From Verrucomicrobiota bacterium (GTDB taxonomy: Bacteria; Verrucomicrobiota; Verrucomicrobiia; Methylacidiphilales; UBA1321): a DNA stretch of 54,009 nt. The position numbers and the translations under genes were made by a program. The notes under the pieces are model-generated. The model did not search any database and was not told the origin of the DNA. It saw only the letters and a list, made by a program, of their open reading frames with translations. The stretch covers positions 1 through 54,009 of the forward strand of contig JABDGH010000013.1 in NCBI GenBank assembly GCA_013286145.1. Reading direction: 5' to 3'. Position 1 is the first letter of the stretch. Every line of letters starts with the position of its first letter. This document shows positions 24,813 to 32,646 of the stretch, piece after piece.

Positions 24813-26579
24813 ATGGCATTACGCCCGGAAAAGAAAAAGCGGTCGTCTGAAGCTGGTGGGACGACGGCGATTGCCGACTGGAGATCGTTTCTGCTCCGGG
24901 TGATGGTGATCGTGGGGGCAGGGGTGTGGGTTTTCTGGCCTGCCCTGCATGGCGACTGGCTTTGGGATGATGACATCCTGATCACGAATAACGTGATTGT
25001 GCATGATCCGGGCGGATTTTGGAAAATCTGGTTTGAGCCGGGTAAGTTGGTCGATTACTTCCCGCTTACGGTCAGCGTTGAATGGATGGAATGGCAGTTA
25101 TGGCGTGAGCATACTTTCGGGTATCACCTCATCAGCGTTATTTTGCATATCTCCAGCGCGTTGCTGGTCTGGCATTTTTTGAACAAGCTCGGATTACGCC
25201 TGGCATGGTTGGGAGGATTGATTTTTATCATTCACCCGGTGGTGGTCGAATCGGTGGCGTGGATTGCCGAACTCAAGAACACACTCTCGTTGCCGCCGTT
25301 CCTTTTGGCGATGTGCGCCTTCATTGATTACGAAGAACGCGGGAAGCGGAGAGATTATTTTCTGGCCCTGGGGTTGTTTCTCGTGGCGATGCTTTGTAAG
25401 ACCAGCATGGCGCCGTTCCCGGTGGTCATTCTGCTCTATCTCTGGTGGAAACGGAGCCGGATCGGGTGGGGGGAGATCAAGGTCGCCGTTCCTTTTTTTG
25501 CCATTTCGCTTGGCTTGGGATTGGTCACGACATGGTTCCTGAATCACCACGCCAACAGCCTCAGCGAGCATACTTTTGTGATAGGCGGCTTTTTCTCACG
25601 GCTGGCCCTGGCGAGTCTGTCGATTGCGTTTTATTTTTCCAAATGTTTTTGGCCGGTGGGCTTGTTGCCGATTTATCCAAAGTGGACGATTGATCCTCCG
25701 TCGCTGGCGCAATTTTTGACCTGGCCGATTCTTGCTGGTGTGATCTGCTGGTTTTGGATGAAGCGAGCAAGTTGGGGGCGGCACGCGCTGCTGGGATTGG
25801 GATTTTTCTTACTCACCCTCGCGCCGTTCGTCGGTTTAATCGCCGGATCCTACATGTACTTCACGTGGGTCATGGATCACTTGCTCTACATCCCACTGAT
25901 CGGTTTGATCGGGCTGACGGTGGCGGGCCTGGGGCAGGTGGATAGGCAGCTTCCCGCCTCATTCCGTCCGTTTGGCATCGGGATCGTGGCCGTGGTAATC
26001 GGATGGCTGGCCTGGCAAAGCCACGTGTATGCGGGGGTATATCTCAACCAGGAAACCTTCTGGAACTATACCCTTCAGTATAATCCAGACGTGTGGTTGG
26101 CCCACAACGATCTTGGAATCGAATTATCGAGAAGCGGACGGTTGGACGAAGCTGAGAAACATTTTCGCGAAGCCTTGAGACTCAGGCCCGATTACGCCGA
26201 GGCGCATAATAATCTCGGCCTGACTTTGATACAAAACGGAAATGTTTCAGGGGCCATGGAAGAATACAGGCAGGCGGTGAAAATCAAACCCGACTACGCC
26301 GCCGCGCATAACAACCTCGCAAACGCACTGACCAAGGCAAATCGGATTCCCGAGGCGATAGAAGAATACGAGCAGACTTTGAAGATCAATCCCGGCTACG
26401 CAAAGGCACATTATAACCTGGGTGTTATTTTATCGCAGGCGGGGCAGATTCCCCAGGCGATCGAACACTTTGAACTCTTTTTAAAAATCAATCCCAACAA
26501 TACCGCCGTCCGCAATCAACTGGCGCAACTACGGTCCCTTCATCCGGATGTTCCCCCGGCAGGATCATCGGGGAAATAA
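24813..26579 (+). CDS. TMTC-like polytopic membrane protein with C-terminal TPR array (paralog C)
   Basis: 588 residues, more distant from paralogs A and B. About ten membrane segments (about 25-420) and four to five TPRs (about 430-580, e.g. LGIELSRSGRLDEAEKHFREAL). Its first external loop keeps the acidic WDDDILITNN motif typical of TMTC/GT-C glycosyltransferases, and it has GYHLISVILHISSALL, HPVVVESVAWIAELKN and KTSMAPFPVV landmarks. It is therefore the best candidate for an active enzyme among the three, probably moving a sugar from a polyprenyl phosphate to an extracytoplasmic protein. Monocistronic by spacing. Confidence 0.85.
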   Translation: MALRPEKKKRSSEAGGTTAIADWRSFLLRVMVIVGAGVWVFWPALHGDWLWDDDILITNNVIVHDPGGFWKIWFEPGKLVDYFPLTVSVEWMEWQLWREHTFGYHLISVILHISSALLVWHFLNKLGLRLAWLGGLIFIIHPVVVESVAWIAELKNTLSLPPFLLAMCAFIDYEERGKRRDYFLALGLFLVAMLCKTSMAPFPVVILLYLWWKRSRIGWGEIKVAVPFFAISLGLGLVTTWFLNHHANSLSEHTFVIGGFFSRLALASLSIAFYFSKCFWPVGLLPIYPKWTIDPPSLAQFLTWPILAGVICWFWMKRASWGRHALLGLGFFLLTLAPFVGLIAGSYMYFTWVMDHLLYIPLIGLIGLTVAGLGQVDRQLPASFRPFGIGIVAVVIGWLAWQSHVYAGVYLNQETFWNYTLQYNPDVWLAHNDLGIELSRSGRLDEAEKHFREALRLRPDYAEAHNNLGLTLIQNGNVSGAMEEYRQAVKIKPDYAAAHNNLANALTKANRIPEAIEEYEQTLKINPGYAKAHYNLGVILSQAGQIPQAIEHFELFLKINPNNTAVRNQLAQLRSLHPDVPPAGSSGK

Positions 26580-26647
26580 GCAAACGTCGGGACGTCATGT
26601 GCTAATCATGGTTGCATTTGATGGAAACTGAATCAGAGTAAGCGGTG

Positions 26648-27118
26648 ATGAAAATACTATCGTTGATGGCGTTGCTTTTGGTTTCCTTCGGGCTGAATTC
26701 GCTTCGAGCCGAGGATTTGCCCGGTCTGCACGAGCCGCTGAAAACGGTGACAAAACAATATCTCGTTATTCAACAAAAACTCTCTTCTGATTCATTTGAC
26801 GGGGTTACGGCTGCGGCACAGGACATGAAGAAGGCGATGGCCGCTGATACCACGAAGACCTTCACGCCCGAGTTTGCCAAAACGGTGGATGACTTGGCGG
26901 CAGCGAAGGATGTGCATGCGGCACGGCTGGCTTTTCAAAAGGTAAGCAGCAACCTCATCGCTGCATTGGCGCAAGCCCAGGCGCATACGGGTTCACTGCA
27001 CACGGTTTTCTGTCCGATGGTCAAGGCTTCCTGGGTGCAAACGGATGGGAAGGCTGTCCGCAATCCCTACTATGGGGCGGCCATGCTCGATTGCGGGGAG
27101 TTTCAGAAGCAGTATTAA
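26648..27118 (+). CDS. Secreted protein with DUF3347-like metal-site motif
   Basis: 156 residues from ATG 26648 (GTG 26645 is directly before it). A signal peptide MKILSLMALLLVSFGLNSLRA is followed by a four-helix-like region (about 22-120) and the C-terminal motif CPMVKASWVQTDGKAVRNPY then YGAAMLDCGE. This Cys-Pro-Met ... Asn-Pro-Tyr-x-Gly ... Met-x-x-Cys-Gly arrangement is that of DUF3347 proteins and of domains attached to CusB-type copper efflux adaptors. It suggests periplasmic metal binding by Cys/Met. No copper pump is nearby. Confidence 0.75.
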   Translation: MKILSLMALLLVSFGLNSLRAEDLPGLHEPLKTVTKQYLVIQQKLSSDSFDGVTAAAQDMKKAMAADTTKTFTPEFAKTVDDLAAAKDVHAARLAFQKVSSNLIAALAQAQAHTGSLHTVFCPMVKASWVQTDGKAVRNPYYGAAMLDCGEFQKQY

Positions 27119-27304
27119 TCCCGCCGCTTAGCGGTATGCAGTTGGTAGCCGTTGCGCGCCGCGCAACGGAACTCGGAGCACCCGACCGTCGCAAGGGCCT
27201 GCGACGGCTACCTTGGAATACCTCGTTGCCTCTGTGGTAGCCGCCGATGGCCCATCGGCGGTTCGGCGCAGAGCCTACGCTTTTGAGGCAATACCGCCTC
27301 AAAA
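27119..27304. repeat. Cluster of four hairpins with GTAGCC borders (REP/BIME-like)
   Basis: Four perfect or near-perfect palindromes follow each other: CCGTTGCGC-gcc-GCGCAACGG, CCGTCGCA-agggcc-TGCGACGG, CCGCCGAT-ggccc-ATCGGCGG and TTTTGAGGC-aatacc-GCCTCAAAA (27281-27304). The first three are each next to GTAGCC or its complement GGCTAC. No coding capacity is apparent. It separates the DUF3347-like gene from rpoZ. Confidence 0.7.
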
Positions 27305-27399
27305 ATAGCAGAAAGATAAGCTTGATCTCTGTCGTATGATCTACATGCTAAACATTTCCCATCGATGTAATTCAGTCAGTTACCCTTTGCCAGATTATT

Positions 27400-27672
27400 A
27401 TGAAACAGACGCTTGTCCAAGACGCCCTTAAAGTTGTGCACAGTCCCCAGGTTCTCGTGAATATTATCTCCAAGCGCGTACGGCAGCTCGGACAAGGTTT
27501 TCGTCCGCTCGTCGCTTACGATCCGAAATTGACGTTTATGGATCTCGCCCTCAAGGAAGTGGCCGAAGGCAAGCTCGGCTTCGAGATGATCGAGGTTCCT
27601 TCCGCAGCAGGCACCAGCACCAAAGCTCCCCTACCAGCGAAGAAGAGCCGCAAAGCCGCCGCTGCTGCTTAA
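27400..27672 (+). CDS. rpoZ: RNA polymerase omega subunit
   Basis: 90 residues. The conserved core VLVNIISKRVRQLGQGFRPL (18-37) and FMDLALKEVAEGKLGFEMI match RpoZ; the C-terminus is an Ala/Lys tail. Omega helps fold and assemble the beta-prime subunit. Here it stands alone, not with gmk or spoT. Confidence 0.88.
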   Translation: MKQTLVQDALKVVHSPQVLVNIISKRVRQLGQGFRPLVAYDPKLTFMDLALKEVAEGKLGFEMIEVPSAAGTSTKAPLPAKKSRKAAAAA

Positions 27673-27690
27673 GCAGTGTAGCGGGCAAGG

Positions 27691-27722
27691 AAGCCCAAGG
27701 CGTACTGGGCTTGGAAATTTTC
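27691..27722 (+). terminator. Probable terminator of rpoZ
   Basis: AAGCCCA (27691-27697) pairs with TGGGCTT (27706-27712) around an 8-nt loop, followed by GGAAATTTTCTTCT. The T tract is interrupted, so efficiency is uncertain. Confidence 0.5.
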
Positions 27723-27764
27723 TTCTAAGACCGCTGTGCAAGCTGTTATTGTAACGCAAGAGAA

Positions 27765-28172
27765 ATGAATACCTTGCGTTGGATTTTGGCATTCCTGATA
27801 GCTTTTTTATCTTGGTTGTTTTTTCCGTTCTGCCTCGGTTCGGTTATCGCTAACTTATTTTCTTATTATCCGAATCCTCATACATTTGATATACCTGCCG
27901 CAGTCCTTTATTTTTTAACTCCGGTCATTTCTTTTGGAATGCTGATCCTTGTTCTGCCGTCTGCACCCCGTACTAGCCTTGTAGTGGGTATTAAGATAGC
28001 GGCAGCCCTTTTTATTACAGGCACGCTTCTATTTAGTGCTCTGTGTTTGCTCTTTGTGGGAATTGGTGGATTCGGGGTTCTATTTTCTGAACTCGCTGGT
28101 ACGGCGGTAGGGATAAAGTTGGCCTATGCTTACCTTCCGCAAAAATCCAATGGATTTAGAAATTCAAATTAG
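27765..28172 (+). CDS. Small integral membrane protein, unknown function
   Basis: 135 residues with about four hydrophobic helices (about 5-32, 43-68, 72-98, 100-125) and very few charged residues, ending in a short polar tail. The coding sequence is more AT-rich than its neighbours. No family is recognised. It lies between rpoZ and the SAM riboswitch, with no close neighbour on the same transcript. Confidence 0.6.
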   Translation: MNTLRWILAFLIAFLSWLFFPFCLGSVIANLFSYYPNPHTFDIPAAVLYFLTPVISFGMLILVLPSAPRTSLVVGIKIAAALFITGTLLFSALCLLFVGIGGFGVLFSELAGTAVGIKLAYAYLPQKSNGFRNSN

Positions 28173-28196
28173 GGCACTAACCCAATCGTCTCCCGC

Positions 28197-28224
28197 TTGA
28201 CATTTTCGCTCCCGGCCCTAGGGT
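28197..28224 (+). promoter_or_regulatory. Candidate promoter of the riboswitch-controlled unit
   Basis: TTGACA (28197-28202) is a perfect -35 box; TAGGGT (28219-28224) at 16 bp spacing is a modest -10. A start near 28231 would place the first aptamer stem right at the 5' end of the RNA. Confidence 0.55.
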
Positions 28225-28233
28225 AATCATCAA

Positions 28234-28376
28234 CTTATCGAGAGCGGTGGAGGGGCTGGCCCTGTGAAACCGCGGCAACCGGTCGGTGATTTTTCATCCG
28301 AAAAATTTCCGGCGTCCAGGTGCCAAACCCAGCTCGGTGCGGTTCGCCTGATGCGGACAATGCCGGGGAGGATAAG
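28234..28376 (+). ncRNA. SAM-I (S-box) riboswitch
   Basis: The P1 strands CTTATC (28234-28239) and GATAAG (28371-28376) pair. Between them come the conserved core blocks AGCGGTGGAGGGG, CTGGCCCTGTGAAACC, GCGGCAACCGG and, after the variable P3 hairpin, AGGTGCCAAACCC, in the order of the S-box aptamer. It binds S-adenosylmethionine. It precedes the threonine-synthase-like gene at 28460, so that gene and probably those after it are lowered when SAM is plentiful. Confidence 0.93.
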
Positions 28377-28379
28377 GAG

Positions 28380-28398
28380 CGAGTGCCCACTCGTTTTT
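28380..28398 (+). terminator. Candidate riboswitch expression-platform terminator
   Basis: Just after P1, CGAGT (28380-28384) pairs with ACTCG (28389-28393) followed by TTTTT (28394-28398). The stem is short but has the T tract expected of an intrinsic terminator. A second small hairpin CGAGG-tcgat-CCTCG lies close before the ATG at 28460, so control at translation is also possible. Confidence 0.5.
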
Positions 28399-28459
28399 GT
28401 GGCGCTCGATTTCCTGTCCCAAATCTCACGAGGTCGATCCTCGATAAGCGACAGAAATT

Positions 28460-29719
28460 ATGGGCAAGGAATTTTTCAGCTTTCTCAAGTGTCGTGAATG
28501 TGGGCGCCAATACCCGAAAAAGGCGGTCCACGTTTGCGAGTTCGATTTCGGCCCCCTGGAGGCCGATTACAACTACGAGGAGATTCAACGCTCCATTTCA
28601 CGGTCGGTCATCGAATCGCGCCCGCACAATATGTGGCGTTACCGGGAATTGCTCCCGATCGACGGCGAGCCGACGGTCGGCCTCAATACCGGATTCACTC
28701 CGCTGGTAAAAGCTGACCGGCTTGCCAAGGCGCTTGGCGTGCGTGATCTCTACATCAAGAACGACGCGTTCAATTACCCGTCGCTTTCCTTCAAGGATCG
28801 CGTGGTGTCCGTCGCGTTGTCGCGAGCGAAGGAACTCGGTTTCAAGATCGTGGCCTGCGCTTCGACGGGCAATCTCGCCAATAGCGTCGCTGCTCATGCC
28901 GCGGGTGCGGGGTTGAAAAGCTACGTCCTGATCCCGGCCGATCTCGAGCAGAGCAAGGTGCTCAACAGTCTCGTTTACGGCACGCAGGTGATCGGCATTC
29001 ACGGCGCGTATGACCAGGTGAACCGTCTTTGTTCGGAGATCGCGGGTAAATATGGCTGGGGGTTTGTGAACGTGAATCTGCGTCCCTACTACGCCGAAGG
29101 CTCAAAGACGATGGGCTTCGAGATTGCCGAACAGCTTGGCTGGCGTTTACCTCGCCACACCGTTGTGCCGATGGCCAGTGGTTCGCTTCTCACGAAAGTC
29201 GCCAAGGCGTACCAGGAAGCGAGCAAGGTCGGTCTCATCGAAGAGCAACCCTTTACGATTCATGGCGCGCAGGCGACCGGATGCAATCCCATCTCCGCCG
29301 CCTTCAAGGCCGGAACCGATTTGATCAGGCCCGTGTCGAAGCCGACGACCATTGCGAAATCGCTCGCCATCGGAACGCCCGCGGACGGTTACTACGCGGT
29401 ACATGCGGTCAAATCGACCGGCGGTTCCTGCGAGGATGTTACCGATGCGGAAATCATCGAGGGCATCCGGTTGCTCGCCGAAACGGAAGGCATTTTTGCC
29501 GAGACCGCCGGGGGAGTGACCGTGGCCTGCGCGAAGAAGTTGATCTCAAGCGGCAAAATTCCCGCAAATGAATCAGTGGTGCTTTGCGTTACCGGGCACG
29601 GGCTCAAAACGGCGGAAGCCGTCGCGCCGCACTTACCGCCACCGCGTCTTATCAACCCCAGTTTACGCGAATTCGAGGCGCTCATCGCGAATGATGCCGT
29701 TCATGCAGCGGCGGCTTGA
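28460..29719 (+). CDS. Threonine-synthase-like PLP enzyme under SAM riboswitch control
   Basis: 419 residues, fold type II PLP enzyme. It has an N-terminal zinc-ribbon-like segment (C11, C14, C26; the expected fourth Cys is D29 in HVCEFDFGPLE), PLP lysine K112 in LSFKDRVVSVAL, the phosphate loop ASTGNLANSVAAHAA, and a late GGVTVACAKKL. The core matches threonine synthase (O-phosphohomoserine to threonine). SAM control and the next gene, a CysO-like sulfur carrier, point instead to sulfur assimilation: possibly homocysteine from O-phosphohomoserine and a carrier thiocarboxylate, by analogy with CysM/CysO, which make cysteine from O-phosphoserine. Plain threonine synthase remains the conservative annotation. 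The RBS is weak. Confidence 0.85.
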   Translation: MGKEFFSFLKCRECGRQYPKKAVHVCEFDFGPLEADYNYEEIQRSISRSVIESRPHNMWRYRELLPIDGEPTVGLNTGFTPLVKADRLAKALGVRDLYIKNDAFNYPSLSFKDRVVSVALSRAKELGFKIVACASTGNLANSVAAHAAGAGLKSYVLIPADLEQSKVLNSLVYGTQVIGIHGAYDQVNRLCSEIAGKYGWGFVNVNLRPYYAEGSKTMGFEIAEQLGWRLPRHTVVPMASGSLLTKVAKAYQEASKVGLIEEQPFTIHGAQATGCNPISAAFKAGTDLIRPVSKPTTIAKSLAIGTPADGYYAVHAVKSTGGSCEDVTDAEIIEGIRLLAETEGIFAETAGGVTVACAKKLISSGKIPANESVVLCVTGHGLKTAEAVAPHLPPPRLINPSLREFEALIANDAVHAAAA

Positions 29720-29727
29720 TTCAATCT

Positions 29728-29823
29728 GTCATCCTGAGCTTGTCGAAGGACCTCATTATTTTCTTCCGTAAAATGTATCTCCCGAGCAAAAATTGAGAGG
29801 TCCCTCGACAAGCTCGGGATGAC
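29728..29823. repeat. REP-like inverted pair inside the thrC-like/cysO-like unit
   Basis: Arm 1 (29728-29755) begins GTCATCCTGAGCTTGTCGAA and arm 2 (ending 29823) is its reverse complement with C/T exchanges. They enclose about 45 nt between the PLP enzyme and the carrier gene, so a transcript through both genes would carry a long hairpin there. Confidence 0.75.
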
Positions 29824-29846
29824 GGTCTTTAAAATAAAATATAATT

Positions 29847-30122
29847 ATGCCCATACCCGTCTCCATCCCCACTGTTCTGCGTCCCTTGACTGATAATCTC
29901 GATACCGTTGAGGTCGAGGGAGCAACCATCGGCGACCTGCTTGCCAATCTTGAGAAACGTTACCCCGGCATCGGCGAACGTCTCCTCGATGCACAGGGCA
30001 ATGTCCGCCGCTTCGTGAACATCTACGTCAACGGCGAGGATGTCCGTTTCCTCCAGGATAAGGCCACGGCAGTGAAAGCCGGCGACGAAGTCAGCATCGT
30101 TCCCGCGATTGCGGGAGGCTGA
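29847..30122 (+). CDS. CysO/ThiS/MoaD-family sulfur carrier protein
   Basis: 91 residues, beta-grasp. It opens PVSIPTVLRPLTDN, has RRFVNIYVNGEDVRFLQD in the middle and ends VPAIAGG, with the free C-terminal Gly-Gly that becomes a thiocarboxylate. These segments closely resemble mycobacterial CysO (SIPT.LRP, FVNIYVNDEDVRF, PAVAGG) as I remember it. A MoeB-type activating enzyme and an Mec+-type protease are not in the window. Position 127 bp after the threonine-synthase-like gene suggests it delivers sulfur to that enzyme. Confidence 0.9.
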   Translation: MPIPVSIPTVLRPLTDNLDTVEVEGATIGDLLANLEKRYPGIGERLLDAQGNVRRFVNIYVNGEDVRFLQDKATAVKAGDEVSIVPAIAGG

Positions 30123-30188
30123 TCTTGTCGTAGCCTTATGGCACAACCCGTGCTCAACTTTCTTCCGCAACTCTAACCAGATAAATCT

Positions 30189-31145
30189 ATGATCGTTACC
30201 ACCGCGCAGCTCTTCAAGGTCGCCTACGGCAAATTCGCCGTCGGGGCTTACAACATCAACAACGCCGAGCAGACCATGGGGCTGTTCAAGGGCTGCATCG
30301 CCTCCAAGGCGCCATTCATCATTCAAATCTCGAAAGGCGCGCGCAAATACACCGACAAGCGCATGCTTGAGGCGATCATCCGCAGCGCGGAGGAAATTTT
30401 TCCCGAGGCCATCTACGCGGTGCACCTCGATCATGGCGACGAGGAGACCTGTTACGATTGCATCGACAGCGGGTTCTATAGCTCGGTGATGATCGATGCG
30501 TCGCACGATCCGTTTGAAGAAAATGTCGCCATCACGAAACGTGTTGTTGAGCGCGCCCACGCCAAGGGCCTGAGCGTTGAGGCGGAACTCGGTATGCTCG
30601 GCGGTGTGGAAGAGGACATCAGCGTCGATGAAGGCAATGCGTGCCTGACCAATCCCGATGAAGCGGTCGAATTTGTGAAGCAGAGCGGATGCGATTCACT
30701 TGCGGCAGCCATCGGCACGAGCCACGGCGCCTACAAGTTCAAGGGACAGCAGTCGCTTCACTTCGAGGTGATCGAGGCGCTCCAGAAGAAAATCCCCGGT
30801 TTCCCCATTGTCATGCACGGCAGTTCCAGCGTGCCCAAGGACGAAGTCGCGCGCATCAACAAGGCTGGCGGTACGCTCGACCCGACCGCCTGCGGGGTGA
30901 ACGAGGAAGAATATCTTCCGGCGGCGAAGCTCGGCGTCACCAAGGTGAATATCGACACCGACGGACGCCTCGTCTGGACCCGCGTCCATCGCGAATACTT
31001 CCGCGACAAGCCGGGCGATTTCGATTTTCGTCCCCCGGGCAAAATCTTCATCGAGGAATACGCGAAGTTCATTGCCCACAAGAATGAGAAGCTCGGTTCC
31101 GCAGGCACGCTCGACGAAGTCCGCAAGGCCGTGACGAAGAAATAG
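30189..31145 (+). CDS. fba: Class II fructose-bisphosphate aldolase
   Basis: 318 residues. Class II zinc aldolase landmarks are GAYNINNAEQ, AVHLDHGDEE with the zinc His and Asp, SVEAELGMLGG, AAAIGTSHGAYKF, PIVMHGSSSVP and KVNIDTDGR. It cleaves fructose 1,6-bisphosphate; tagatose bisphosphate activity cannot be excluded. It follows the carrier gene by 66 bp and could share the transcript, though a separate promoter is likely for a glycolytic gene. A perfect long inverted repeat lies just downstream. Confidence 0.93.
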   Translation: MIVTTAQLFKVAYGKFAVGAYNINNAEQTMGLFKGCIASKAPFIIQISKGARKYTDKRMLEAIIRSAEEIFPEAIYAVHLDHGDEETCYDCIDSGFYSSVMIDASHDPFEENVAITKRVVERAHAKGLSVEAELGMLGGVEEDISVDEGNACLTNPDEAVEFVKQSGCDSLAAAIGTSHGAYKFKGQQSLHFEVIEALQKKIPGFPIVMHGSSSVPKDEVARINKAGGTLDPTACGVNEEEYLPAAKLGVTKVNIDTDGRLVWTRVHREYFRDKPGDFDFRPPGKIFIEEYAKFIAHKNEKLGSAGTLDEVRKAVTKK

Positions 31146-31215
31146 GTCACGGCTGTAGTCGCGGTTGGCGCTTGTCCTGAGCAAAGCCGAAAGAATCGTC
31201 GCTGATTTCTTGATT

Positions 31216-31299
31216 CCGTCATCCTGAGCTTGTCGAAGGATCAGTTCGGTTGCATTTTACCGAGGCAGAACTGATCCTTCGACAAGCTCAGGATGACGG
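31216..31299. repeat. Perfect 32-bp REP-type inverted repeat
   Basis: 31216-31247 is the exact reverse complement of 31268-31299, with a 20-nt loop. The arm contains GTCATCCTGAGCTTGTCGAA. It follows the aldolase stop by 70 bp and could stop or stabilise the transcript. Confidence 0.85.
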
Positions 31300-31388
31300 G
31301 TGGTTTAAAAACGACTTACCCAAAAATCTCAAACTGTACCACTCCCTATCGATTAGATCACATGCCGTTCCTATCCAATGGATTTTAC

Positions 31389-32081
31389 TTAAAGCAATGA
31401 GTGAAACCATTCAATTGAAGTTTTCCTGCGGTGTTTGGGATCGCGAATTTGGTGCATGACTATAAAAGCCTGTGAATCATGAAAAATATGAACCCACATT
31501 CCCATGTCAGGCTTATCAACAGCCATGCCGTGAAAACACCTCCATGACCCCTCTCCTCGTTCAACAAACTCGAATTTTGCCAGACTGACGAGGTGCTGAA
31601 TAGTTGCATGCATTTTTAATTGGTCAAAGTGCCGCGCAAACCATTCATAGCCAAAATAATTAAGATCGGGATATTCACGGCGTAAGATGCCCTTGGTAAT
31701 CCGAATAAGTTGAAGATTAATAGGTCTAGTTTTCTGGTAAGACTTGTAGGCAAGTTGTCCATCGGGCAATTGGAACGGCGTCATCTTGCTGGTCAGTCTT
31801 GCAATTTCTCGGGGAAGTCGCTTTTCAGCTAGGGTGCTCTCGACGACCTGCTTCCAGGAGGCCTGCGCTGTTGGAGAACGATGAACGCCGAGGGAAACAA
31901 AAAGCCGGAAGAACTCGTCCGATTTATGATTGGCGTGATTGCACTTTTCGCAACAAGGTATGGTGATCAAGTCTTGGCGCAGCCCTTTGGGAAAAACGCC
32001 CTTCGGAGGAACATGATCACGAAACCGCGTGGGATCGCATGGTTTTCCGCAGAGGTAGCAAGGTTCAAATATGCGGAGCAT
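31389..32081 (-). CDS. HNH-like zinc-finger protein
   Basis: 230 residues. The N-terminus has CYLCGKPCDPTRFRDHVPPK then a CCEKCNHANHK block: two Cys-x2-Cys pairs around a DHVPP segment, as in HNH nucleases with a zinc-holding shell. The rest (about 60-230) is unassigned, basic and aromatic. The gene is more AT-rich than its neighbours, stands alone and lies next to a tRNA-Gly gene, which suggests acquisition by transfer. Whether it is an active nuclease is open; no toxin, methylase or phage gene is adjacent. Confidence 0.65.
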   Translation of the reverse strand: MLRIFEPCYLCGKPCDPTRFRDHVPPKGVFPKGLRQDLITIPCCEKCNHANHKSDEFFRLFVSLGVHRSPTAQASWKQVVESTLAEKRLPREIARLTSKMTPFQLPDGQLAYKSYQKTRPINLQLIRITKGILRREYPDLNYFGYEWFARHFDQLKMHATIQHLVSLAKFEFVERGEGSWRCFHGMAVDKPDMGMWVHIFHDSQAFIVMHQIRDPKHRRKTSIEWFHSLL

Positions 32082-32321
32082 GTACTTTCCTAACTTTATT
32101 TTGGTCTTTGTTAAGGTTTTGCTGGTTTTTTCTATACCTTACCGACAGTTCTACGCGCAAAGACGCTACCCGTTACAATCCTGCATTCCTACACTTACGC
32201 CGAAAACGAAAGCACAGAGTGTTGGCGTGAGAAATGAGAGACAAATCTCGCGGGATTTATTCTCACTTTCATTCTCATTTCAGCGAGAACTTTTCCGTAA
32301 GTCGTTGGCTTACAAGAAGTG
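32082..32321. other. Intergenic region between HNH gene and tRNA-Gly
   Basis: AT-rich, 240 bp, no gene supported. It has short direct repeats (ATTCTCA twice near 32260-32275) and TCTCGCGGGATTT. The HNH gene's promoter must lie here. Confidence 0.4.
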
Positions 32322-32394
<73 letters not shown>

Positions 32395-32646
32395 GTGTGC
32401 CAAGGCGATGAAAATAACGGAAGGTGGAGGACGGTTCAAGTCTTTTCCCGAAAACGAAGAGATAAGCGGAAGGCATGGTGGCGCGCGGCGGATTTATATG
32501 TTTTATGGGGAGGGGATGGTTTTGTCAGGGTCAAACGATGGCTGGCAGGCTTTCTGCTCAAAATGTGCCTTTTACGTGTTAGCCTAACTTAATCTCGACT
32601 CTGTTCGTTTTGTCGGCATTTCTCATTTATACCCAGCGCTTTTTCC

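Noticed and set aside
27119-27304. CRISPR array
   Set aside because: Palindromes differ from each other, spacing is irregular and there are no unique spacers or cas genes.
28460-29719. Ordinary threonine synthase in a thr operon
   Set aside because: No homoserine kinase or dehydrogenase is adjacent and the control element is a SAM riboswitch; the simple assignment remains possible and is kept as the conservative alternative.
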